A DNA stretch of 64,000 nt. It comes from Bradyrhizobium sp. WSM1743. Lineage in GTDB: Bacteria > Pseudomonadota > Alphaproteobacteria > Rhizobiales > Xanthobacteraceae. Location of the stretch: positions 20,075 through 84,074 of the forward strand of contig NZ_AXAZ01000024.1 of NCBI RefSeq assembly GCF_000473065.1, read 5' to 3'. A program made the position numbers and the translations under genes. Shown here in pieces: positions 31,401 to 39,300 of the stretch. Below the pieces are notes generated by a model. That model did not search any database and had not been told where the DNA came from. It worked only from the letters and a program-made list of their open reading frames with translations. How positions within the stretch are numbered: position 1 is the first letter of the stretch; every line of letters begins with the position of its first letter.

Positions 31401-33378
31401 CCTCGCTTATCCGCTGGCGCGGCGCTTCGGACGGATCACGCTGCCGCAGGGTATGCCGGTGAGCAACGAGCCGGATGCAAAGGAGGCGGAGGCCGCACAG
31501 TCCGCGCGCGCCGAGATCGCAGCTGGCATCGTGCGTTTCTGGACCCGCTATCTCGATCACTGCGCGCCGCAGCCGACCGAGGCCGGAGCGATCTTCTTCT
31601 CGCTCGGCACGGTCGCGGACCCCGGCGTGTGGCGACGCGCGCCCGACCCGAGCGGGTTCGTATCGGTCACGATCCCGGATCCTGAGCGGCGCGGCGCCCG
31701 ACGGAAATTCGCGATCCGGCCCTATGGGCGCTACGAGAGCTGGATCAAGGCGCTCGAGGCCCCGGGCGCCGTGAATGCGCCGCCCGACCTCGGCGGCGCC
31801 CTGGACGCGGCCGGCTTCGCCAACCAGTTCCTCGACGTGACGCTGCCGCGCACAGAGCCGCTCGAGAAGCCGGTGATCCTGGCGGCGCAGCGGCGTCCGG
31901 CAAAGGACAAGGATCTGCCGCGCATGGAGATCGTCGTCGCCCATGGCACCGACATGGTGCTGGCGCAAGCCAATCGCCGCAACGACGCGATGCTCGCGCC
32001 GCTCGGCATCTCGGTCGGCTATCGACGCGAGTTTCCCTACCAGGAATGGATGCGGGGCTTGGTGAAGGAGAAGGTCAAAGACTACCAGCCACTGGCGCCA
32101 TTCGGCGCGCCAGATGCCGACGCGAACTTCGCTTTCCCGGCGCTCGAGGAGGCCTATGCGGAGGCGAGGCTGGTCGAGCTGCGCAAGCTCGTGCCGGATG
32201 CATGGCTCGGCTCGACGCTGGTCTCCGCAGCGAGCCTGCCATATTTCTTCCGCACGCATGCGCTGGTTCACATGAGCGCCGGCATCGTCGTGTCGGAGAC
32301 AACGCGCGCGGTGTTCGAGGAGGGCTTCGCGGAGCCGCACCTGCCGTACCGGATCACGGATGGCTACGACCAGCGGACGCCGTCTGCGCCGCCGACCTAC
32401 GAGGTTGTGCGCAAAGCCGGCGAGACGACGATCATCTTCGATCTGGCGCTGCACCGGTTCATCGACTGCATGTCGGCACGCGAGGCAGTGCTGTGGTTCG
32501 GCGACGCAGGGCAGCATTGGGCCGAGATCCGCAACGTCGTGCATCTCCCTGAGCCGGGCATCAGCTATCGGATCTCGATCGAGGCGTCGCTTCCTGGAAG
32601 CGGCGAGGTGGTCGCGCGCGCCGGCGAGTTCGATCTGCTGCCGGTAGTGCCGAAGAAGGATGAAGAGTCGGCTTATCTGGTGCAGTCGGCCGGGCAGTTG
32701 CTCCTGGCCGCGGCGCATGACGACACCAAGCCGCTGCTGATCACACCGCAAGGACAAGGCGAGGATTGGCGGCTGCGGCTCGCCGCGGTGCCGCGCGATG
32801 CCGGTGCGCTGCGCCCGTTCATGCAAGAGGTGGACGGCGATCTCCTGACACTGCTGAACGCGCGTCTCGCGCAGATCGTCACCGGCGACTATCTGGTGAC
32901 CATCGATGTGCTGTCCGACCACGTCCTCACTTGCGGCTGGCAGCCGGCTTTGGCCGACTGGACGCCGCTCTGGGACAAGGCGATGGCGGCGCTCGGGTCC
33001 GCGCCGGAGGCGCAGGGGCTGCTGCGGCAGTGGCAGGCGCCGCCACAGCAAGGCGACAAGCTGACCGTACCGCTGTCCTATGCGGCACGGCACCATTCCG
33101 ATGCGCTGCAGCGCCTCGACGATCTGTGCAAAGGCCCACCGCAGAGCGCGGGACGCGAGCTGCTGTGCGTGCGTCCGCTGCCGAGTGACGAGGACGTGCG
33201 CGGCTTCCGGCCGGGTGCCGGGCCGACGCCCGCCGAGACTGAGTTGTGGGCGCTTCTCCTCCGCGTCGCGGCCGCGCAGCTGTTCGGGCCGGGGCGGAGC
33301 CCCGTGGTTTCGGCCAGCAAGGGGACGCTGACGCCGCTGCATCATCGGATCGCGCGCCGCATCGAGGGAGAGGTCTGA
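22417..33378 (+). CDS. Giant protein A, 3653 residues, unknown function
   Basis: GTG start at 22417 with GGAGGGGCAGGC upstream; uninterrupted to TGA at 33376-33378. Roughly 390 kDa, few cysteines, no signal peptide. Residues 1-400 are beta-rich (repeats of FDLDWPRFKLPKLSFAGLSF type). Residues about 403-505 are a long Ala/Leu-rich run of amphipathic helices (TAAVEAVGELIRLIAAIP; LLAGAVEAVAKLISKLLDAL). Residues about 505-1580 are repeating beta-meanders; PIGTIYLREVGFGFGYRY near residue 1197 recalls DUF6603-type giant proteins, a weak resemblance. A Pro/Glu-rich linker lies at about 1580-1635, and about 2000 more residues of mixed beta/alpha follow. No catalytic motif, ATP site or Rhs/YD repeat was seen. 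It overlaps the next gene by one base. Confidence 0.9.
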   Translation: MANDILWLFDKSGFTLHAEALPGGESFSAMTLEVAGTAGPGGVKQTLKLKSPIDIPRKLLKAGPANGLVFRKKDELEQLAQEEWAALRERLRRRLAQPFEVKVENADTLFELQAIASQKVTARLWLMPEVLDPAAITADTVLARVEADAGVDIDLTLTAGAAASLKGRWRLDLRVKAAALQDAVDALLALDLPSLPAFDLDWPRFKLPKLSFAGLSFPAFGKLPSLFPISLPPFATKLTFTPDNPLPEIKANLVNGDLSLATAAPAGGKLFYDSTKICEVSNATFSYDGVAKKHSFTAALQVTDIPVGQPFPVDLVNDKRLPFSIKIAAVSTTVKFDPIVINPANGATVQGVTLAHELKGIRIAAIDDPTLFIVLDASFETTVQPGGGIHSKLTELKIAEPYPIVLIAKVATAAVEAVGELIRLIAAIPLPKTNMPGFDIEKLKSLLTLLGRMLAAAMTWLAKQAGEAAGLLAGAVEAVAKLISKLLDALADAALAAYKVVCIEIRLDSRSYQIRQIVLTPANDQPIGGTLNLSALGFDLVVDAKAKPSLLIDFGPESWFGLIVEPVAGAHATLSTDLWLDKETGPQQPLGTLDNDSGAASGAAERLVVLKAEPGQGGAGCAKRDIVVAAVQRGRLRLFQRFVTTGADRAKDVTLQTGNATFTVLSKHQSARLEPATIGTNAAADDIVLTPSVGNVKDRILGLLPKAGDETGGGEFAKMLSQKIQIDNPKLAFDGPNRTATLTLDVTVHLGKDFSPQTKLGVAASLDDLSMKVTGGDRIAIKAKNKETRHYRPLGFDLEVRRKEDVADDEYEQFYLDLSVGGEKLGLGRQADAFLSYDRVASAGKGLQFQLSEFAIGRSGLDLEARIKPDAVRLGGVDMPFTFTSGAVSIKGSRFSGGSLTGSGQLPKKLIGEAKAAVALTLGRSPSGGDVVVEAATALIDKSGDPIKCHSTRFDITITELGFSFVMEESYHFYFLVTGSARFNPGDTAFARGLLKNFEAVEIRFDKAPLTSDPRVLMRAISFLVKLKPPKVIKLFDIFRFELRSIAFYPAADKFGGDPAMGFGGQVNFLNSGDRVSIQVNFHEMLIGPPAGNDILPRIRFDGLGVAISLSGVKIGGTAITVDGDLPSLYRPGVLPKNISAQGFLASGFVEIQGWAPMSATLGFLELKDKANPGAKPLHAFFIYGQMYKMSEPIDTPIGTIYLREVGFGFGYRYTLAGIAQAESAKTPQELIKILDEVSKYQGSLDRFEAWEPTYHNADLTLALRGMLALSAAQRTSSEYNDKVEASLSNPILLDIVAALRTDLTILINLRAWLCVNYHKWVTDGGDADWKREPVFRGYLYFSAPKREFLGRFISNRNGFIGEHPPMPPQLKTAIQSTDFSATLYIRPGLFHFELGWPYELGFELGKPGETFYLRVRGGLIQRVEDFSVLQGIAFKAYGEVHLEGRIGSDSFGAAAVAHATFNLETRLLSYLSLRNFDESMYYGYLRLDILIDARIEVWLSFKVFGKRIRLSAGFSIHLAVSIAIEGVVSPKGLGGKAHASVGIRAFGRTASVGIGFSFNNGLLDQARARVAGFMALGLSTPIPDKSQDGRRVESNPPPEPPRHEQAAIADQTIDQELGAAPAPEPVTPPELKGRPITATNFWAMLFPTSFAGQAGEWYVMQLVPRDHTAVDKNDKPETVANPAATFFASPAMTGGRLQSPSHALASGKPILQEFFQLPFDGPAKPVAWADKYVTNGDETVDAGVTLNDLLFDLFLDLDAGQPTEPFPRFITPGQETLADDSKAAAAMLARHGRSRIELSALSKREAQIEEARSAILASVLDTAAQLAAQGVPAGNLPTRNGEVDARDFGLTFLISEASLRQLFPDLATAEQDGDITSPPLGAFTVVKSDAPAGGTVHLFNPPSRMFRKAQPRFTPRHVISEQGIMLDWDLEPAWGESQGAYHDPEFHLRHYRVRRTIRGLKKGEYRAEFVVKAAAPTRLAVENGVTTLTMLRPPFQFIDDLRQKDADTGAVAIPDDVREALLNLRQLEPDDTNTAVDILYEIVPVDIAGTSDFGEPYEVPITGAAKPLPVSPRQAVLQLTYEKPGSPEAPKLRFLFTPKPEDKTFALHLRILTETVEALGTYGNDALEQASRFDERSIERLRGSDVAEFVLRLKPGTASDPFVFQNEDRDPGKTAASDKDAAPSEESKDLTPGFFSASIQMLKDGKLVDAKLSAILTALDADDTNIVPGLSRRLFVRRLAAEAVKPADLLVSGLHGEWRSMPVNLVLAREESPLASDKAKPISTILETFEQPLALQFMALRNTGGDATCESGRLHLIYPPINGTIDDLAPALGQEPQPFPTLRDPARRTATRLNWRVDARSLRREQGPNHAELYRWIGGYDLHVVDPDALPALSDANDLKAQLESAAKAVGRVALMPAAFDGLEPSGFGDFGRLEAAYPSETLRLLNPPKGERATGMRRAGWYSSAESTALFPQPALRRSLMPDPDEALIASLFAQGRPDALRISIPAWLDQAVDPLLAWRLAVVGQHGHGLGEYLVADAPTDQEAAAKAAHFRQIGGFTVAEVRRLLQNLRLVPDGATRETAYQQETEALQRRIDDPAHLAVVSLRIEVLRARQDVNGNPTADFVMVVSREHVVDLVPALHPVLGDALAFLPYSSQSAGAEIEDGRIYRRYSIVADPEPEVKAKSFADWLDETPPERDPHGWGALRTLGLARGLRLYDIMSGEYLRGSKLMKRVRTAMRRALLRYRDTDNAGQDQRFNGQPFVDLLTKPWGNAKLFWFDGGGEGLGKSEQSDVIEKETLAVIQIALRPAPDRLAPAADPAELRRVRYFKIVPKSGNDQRPEWRLKLAAPSPGRWFDVLARAGGIEANPAVRLGDGVVHAFRVSAQLPENDKAIAVVRVILRNSAQLIAQDIDTALTLESVVVQPDGTIGAPQPAPYTSQEIAQPVVLEPNDPRAPDPAFGKFEALKGQDWAEALFRPERDLPFRLTPVQAFINLAYPLARRFGRITLPQGMPVSNEPDAKEAEAAQSARAEIAAGIVRFWTRYLDHCAPQPTEAGAIFFSLGTVADPGVWRRAPDPSGFVSVTIPDPERRGARRKFAIRPYGRYESWIKALEAPGAVNAPPDLGGALDAAGFANQFLDVTLPRTEPLEKPVILAAQRRPAKDKDLPRMEIVVAHGTDMVLAQANRRNDAMLAPLGISVGYRREFPYQEWMRGLVKEKVKDYQPLAPFGAPDADANFAFPALEEAYAEARLVELRKLVPDAWLGSTLVSAASLPYFFRTHALVHMSAGIVVSETTRAVFEEGFAEPHLPYRITDGYDQRTPSAPPTYEVVRKAGETTIIFDLALHRFIDCMSAREAVLWFGDAGQHWAEIRNVVHLPEPGISYRISIEASLPGSGEVVARAGEFDLLPVVPKKDEESAYLVQSAGQLLLAAAHDDTKPLLITPQGQGEDWRLRLAAVPRDAGALRPFMQEVDGDLLTLLNARLAQIVTGDYLVTIDVLSDHVLTCGWQPALADWTPLWDKAMAALGSAPEAQGLLRQWQAPPQQGDKLTVPLSYAARHHSDALQRLDDLCKGPPQSAGRELLCVRPLPSDEDVRGFRPGAGPTPAETELWALLLRVAAAQLFGPGRSPVVSASKGTLTPLHHRIARRIEGEV

Positions 33379-36300
33379 TGGGCGAGATCAGCCGGATCGC
33401 GGCGATACGGATCGCCGGCGGGGAAAACGAACCGTTCTATTCGGCCAAGCTGCGCGTCTTCTACTGGGACAGCGGCACCCATTCGGACCAGATCGTCAAG
33501 GACGTTGCCGGTCTGCGGGTGCTGCTCGCCGGCGCGGATGCCAAGCCGGTCGAGCATGGCGGCACCAATCAGGTGCACCTGCCGCTGATGCTGCGCGGCT
33601 ACGTCCGGCCGCAGGAGCACGAGGGCGGCAATAATCATGGCGTCGAGCTGCGTCTCGAAGGCCAGGGGGCGACGTTCGCGGGGACGCTGGTCACCGACAA
33701 GCCCGTGAACGACGTCACGCTGGTGCCGATCGGCGGCTGGCCGCAGAAGCTCGGCCCCGATATCGAGGTGCCGCAACTGCGGCTGACGGCTGGCTTGGTT
33801 CCGGTGGCGCTTGCGGTCGACGGTCAGCCACTGCAGAAATTCCTCAAGCTCGTCACCAAGAATAGCAAATCCACCCTGTTCGGCGGCTTCCGGCTGGAGA
33901 AGCCCGCGACCAGGACGCTGCCGCTCACACTGGTGCCGCATGGCATCGAGCTCGACGGATCGCTGCCGGACCCGACGCGCGACCTGCTCGATGCGCCTGA
34001 TCCGGCGGCGCGCATTCGCGGCCGCTTCCGCCTCGAGCGCCGTCCGGGCCAGGACGGCAAGCCTCGATACTGGCTGCGCCTGATCGGAGGGCATCCGGAC
34101 GCGCCCGGAGCCATGGAGCAGCTCGAGGCACGCATCGCCCGCGCATTCGGCGATCTCGGCAGCGACAAGGATGCGCCACTGGCCGTTCGCTTCGATCGGC
34201 GGCCCGGGGTGCCGCCGCTGCTCTGGCCCTTGACCATCACACCGAATGGACTGGCTCTGATCGAGACCGTCACGGGCGAATTCAAGATGGCGGTCGAGTC
34301 CTCCGCTATCGATGCGCGTCTGCGGACCGTCAGCAATTTTCCGGGCGACGTGCCGGGCATCGCGGCGATCCACGGCGAACATCTCGAGTGGAGAAAGCTG
34401 GCAGATGGCTTCGACGTGGTGATCTCAGCCGGGTCCGACACCGCCGGGGCGCCGAAAGTCGTGATTCAATTCGCGCATGGGAACGGCGCCTGGACCACGA
34501 GCCTCGACGATACGTTCGAGACGCAGCCGATCGAGGTGCCGCTGGACGCGACTGCGGCGCGCCTGCTCGCCGCCTATAAGAGCGGACACGTCGTCGCCGC
34601 GACGGCGACGCGAGCGCCTTACGCCTTTCTCCCGCTCACTGACGGCTGGCTGCAACTCGGCCTCGCCACGGAGCGCAGGGAGAAGCTGCCGGACCAGGGG
34701 GTGCCGCCGCCGAGCGCCATGAGCGGACGGATCGTCGCCGCCCACGGCACGACCGCCGACGGCTTGCGCGGTATCGTTGTCGACGAAGCCGTGCGCCTCG
34801 TCCTGACCATGCGGTGGCGCAAGCAGAACGCCGCATACCGTCCCGCGAGCGGGACCCTCGACATCCGCGGCGCGCGAGGCCAGTTGCGCGGCTTCGTGTT
34901 CGTGGCCGAGACCGCGCCGACAGCCGCGGAAGCATTGCCAGACCTTCGCCGCGGGCCAGCCACGACCCGTGACGTGCCGATTGCATTCAATGCCCCGCAG
35001 ACCGGGCTGGTTCTGAAGGGAACGTTCACGTGGAAGCCCGACGGGTGGGCCCTCCATGTCACCGATCTGCTGGAAGTGCTGCCGCCCGGCAGCAAGCTCA
35101 CGCCGTCGCCGGCTGGCACACTGCGTGGCTATGGATGGCAGGTGCCGCACGACCGGCCGTTCATCACCAACCACCCGCTGACGCGGACGGCGGTTACGCC
35201 GGCAGAACCTTCGGTCTCGCGCGGCCTGCTGCGCTACGCCTTCGAAGGCGGCTTCACTCTCGCGAATGCGCCCGGCGGCGAGGCAGCGGTGCTGAGGGTC
35301 GAGCATCCGCCGGCTCACGTCGACGCGAAGGCCGTGTCCTTTGTGTCGGATACGCTGGTGCTCACCACGCTTCCGGGGCCCGAATTCGTGCCGCAGCAAT
35401 GGCCCAAGGACAAAGGACAGTTCAACGCCGCGTTGCGCCATGACCTCTCGGTGCTCGACGAACTGTTTGCCTGGTCCGATCCGCCGCCGCCGAAGTCCGG
35501 GACTGCTCCGCCGCCGGTCGCCGAAACCGAAAGCCTGGTCGTCACGGCGCTCGATCCGGCGCGACTCGAGGAGGTCTGGCGCCAGAACCGGGTGCGGATG
35601 GCGCTGACGTATACCCAGGACGCCTTCATGACCGGCTGGGTCGCGACCGGCACGGATCACGACCAGGACATTGCGAGTCTGGTGCAGCCCTACAAGTGGA
35701 AAGCTGTCTCCGTGAAGATCGACCTAGCGCCGCGCTGGGGCGCCTATCAGCTCAACGGCGATACCTATCGACTGGACACGGCGCTCGCCGGGCTGCGCGG
35801 TGAATTCGATGTGGTGAATGACGAACTGCAGGTCGGGGGGAAAGCGATCACGGTCCGCGGCAATGCCGCGAGCCTGTTCCGGCTCGATGGCTCGGATCTG
35901 GTCTGGGACTCGCGCGGTACCGGGCTCGGCGCGGCCGCGAGCAATGGCGCCCGTCCGGTCGGGCTCGACGGCAAGCCGCGTGGCGTGCTGCGCACGCTCG
36001 GCCAGCCCGAGCGCATCGAAATCGATGCCACCATTCCCTGGATGAAAGCGGCGCGGCTCGCCTTCCACGTTCGTGACCTGCCGATAGAAAACAAGGTGTT
36101 CGACGGCGCCGCGAATCCGGTCGAGAGCGCACCCGGCACGGTCGGACAGGCCTTCGACCGCGCGAACTTTCCCGACGCGTTGCACGAATGGCGCTTGATG
36201 GAGGAACCCGAGGCGCCGACCTGGACCGGGAAACCGAAGCCGTTCGATCTGCGGTTCGAGCCGTTCCTGTTCAGGCCGGCGCGGCTGTTGCGCGTCGAGT

Positions 36301-39300
36301 TCGACGGAAACGACACGATTCAGGTTATCAAGGTCATCGGTACGCTGCGTATCCGACAGCGTTTGCTGGACGACGGAACGTCCGACGCCGAGCCGGGGCC
36401 GTTCGGTGCCGACCGGATTTATGAGCGTGCAGACCTGTTTTGCCTGACGCTCACGCGTCATGGCAACACCTTTAAGCCGGTATGGGGGGGCATCAGTCTC
36501 GGGCATGTCGATGGTCCGCAGCCGAGGCTTGTGTACGCGCCGCGCAATCCGGAAGTTTCCTGTGCAGTTCCGCTGGAGGTCGATGCCAAGGGAGGAATCC
36601 CGTCGGCGAACCAGTCCCCGATTGATGCCACGATCGTGCTGGACATCGCGAGCGGCAAGGTGCGGTTCGGCGCGCGCCTGTTCGGCCGGGAGTGCGAGCT
36701 GGAATCGCAGGCGACGATCGGCGCGAAGATCGACTTCGGCTTCAAGCCGACCGGCACGGCCGCGACCGCATCCAGCGTGCTGCTGCGCATCGACGAGATC
36801 GCCGTGACGCTGGCGGCGCAAAGCCAGTCGATCCGCATCGACGGCGCGCTGCAGGTAATGCCTGAGACGACCAAGGTGCCTGACGCGATCGACGAGCCGG
36901 ATAAGGCCGCGGCCCTCGTCCATGTCGGCCGCGAAGCGAAGTCATTCCGCTGGCTCGATTTGCCGGCCGCGGACACGATTAAGCCTTTCGAGCTGTCTAT
37001 CGACCACGCGTCTGGCCGCGTCGGCGTCGAGTTGAGGGGAGTGTGGGTGCACGCGCGGCCGCTGTTCGGCCTCGAAGCGCCGGGCGGTTGGGAGGTGCAG
37101 GCGCGCCTTCAAGCCTTCGTCGCGAGCCCTGAGCCGCTCCGTGCGCTCGCGCCGCTCGCCGCCGCGAGCGCATGGGCGCGGATCGCCGGCCTCGCGACGG
37201 GCACGGCGAACCGGATCGACCATCGCCTGCGCGCCGATGCGGAAAGTACCGCACATCACTTCGATGTCACCTGGGAGGTCGGGTTCACGAGCCCCGTGAA
37301 CTGGCCCGTGAACGGGCTGCGCAAGGCCGATGGCAGCGCGCTGCCCGATGCATGGCGGTCGCCGAAGGACGCCGATAGCAAAAAAGCGGGTCGCAGCCGC
37401 AAGATCCGGATCGAGGCCGGCGGCGAGCTGACTCACACCGTGAAGGCGCGTTTCCGGCGCCACCGGATCGACGCCGCGCAATTGCGCCGGCTCGGCAAGC
37501 GCATCACGCCGCGAGCCCAGATCCCGTTGCTTGTGGAGGTCGAGCATACGCTCGCTGGCAAGCAGCGCAGTGTCACCTTCACGACACTGGATCATGTGGC
37601 GATCACCTCCCTGCAGCTGATGATCGACACGGGGAAGGCGTATGGCTTCGCGCCGCGCTATGCGGGACGGCTCTACCGTGGCCAGGACACCCAGGCCAAG
37701 GTACCGCATCCCGGACTCGTGCAATTGCCCTGGGCGGTGTCCGGGTTCTTCGACGAAGCCTTGATCCGTCTCTACGGAACAACGCCATTCAAGCCGCACC
37801 TTCAGGCGCCGTTTTTTCTCGGCGGCAGCGCAGCCTTGTTCCCGTATCGGGCAGGGGCAGAGCAGTGCGCCGTTACGGCGGTCGTGCCTTGGGCGGGTCT
37901 CGACGCGACCTTGCTCGGCGCATTTGGGTCGCTCACCCAAGCCGATGGGCAATGGGAAGTTGCCGCGCCCGATTTGTGGGGCGGCAATGCCCAGGTCGGA
38001 CCGCCGGCACCGCGCACGATGGTCATTGCAAGCGGGTCGGAGGCCGCGCAGGTCCTGTCCGCCATCGGCGGCGCCGGCCTCGCGCCACTCGCGGAGACTG
38101 CAGCGCTCGCGCGCGTCATGCCGGTCGAGCAGTTGTTCTTCGAGAACCTCCGGCAAGGCAGCAAGGGGCAGCTCGAGAGCAGCGCCGATATCAAGGCTGC
38201 GCCGTTCTTCCTGCGTGCTCTGATGGCGATCGAGGCCCGGTGGAACGCGACGCCGGCCGCGAATGGCCAGGCCACCTGGCGGGCGCTGTCGCTCCATCCG
38301 GCTCGAGGCGAGAAGGGTGGCACGAAGGTCGGTCCGGTTGTCGGCATCGAGATCAAGCCGTCGCCGTCGCAAGCCGCTGACAGCCGCGACTTGGTGCCGG
38401 CGGACCTCGTCGCATTGTCCGCGCGGCGCGCGGTGCACGAGTCCGCCTACCGCCTGGTGCAGGCCGACCGCGCCGATGACGCCGGCGAAATGGCGCCGCG
38501 CGCCGAGCTCGTCGCCCGGGCGCGCGATCTCGACCGCTCCGCCGAATGTGCGATCCGGGAAGTGGATCGCGAGGGCCGGATGCCAGGCGTCACGGTCGTC
38601 GAGATCCCGAGTCCGCGGATCCTCCGAGGTCGCCGGGACGGGATCGCAACCGATCATCCGGTGCTCGCGCCGTCGCCATCGCTTGGCTGGCCGAGCCCGG
38701 AGGCGATCGACGGGCTCGACAAGCTCGCGCCGCGGCTCGGCGCCGAGCGTCCGGTGCAGTCGGCGGAGGCGGGCTTTGCGGCGCGCTTCTGGCAGATCGG
38801 GCTCCCGGGCCACACCACCAGGGCCATGAACTATCTCGGCTTCAACCATCGCGGCGCCTATCAACGCGACTTGCACGTGCCGTTCGAAGGACCGGCCGCG
38901 CGACATCTTTCGCCCGTCAACACGAGGCTGCGCGCTCCCATCGACGAGGCACTCGGTGCCCCGTCTGACACGGGGCCGATCCTGCCTCCTTATTTCGAGC
39001 TTGCCACGGTCGGGCGGCGCCCGGGTGTGTTCGAGGTCGTCACCGCGGCGGTGATCGTTGCGGTCGACGAGAACGCATTCGATCCGGAGCATGCCCGGTT
39101 CGGACGACCCGCGAGTTCAGGGCCGGTGGTCGCGCATCAACTGCGCACGCCGCGCTCGCCTGCGCTCCCGCGCGACATCGCCGATATCAGGGTCGCCGGT
39201 CGCGAGAGCGACGCTCTCAAATTCAGGCGGCGTACCTATCTGTCGCTCGCCGATGGAGGACGTGCCGATCCGAAAGCGGCCTTTATCCTTGACAGGTTCG

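Noticed and set aside
29857..33345. 1162-residue open frame on the minus strand within giant gene A
   Set aside because: It is a GC-driven antisense shadow: composition is Arg/Ala/His-rich with no protein-like pattern, and the plus-strand gene is continuous.
36942..39092. 716-residue minus-strand open frame within giant gene B
   Set aside because: Same reason: low-quality sequence opposite a convincing gene with proper start and coupling.
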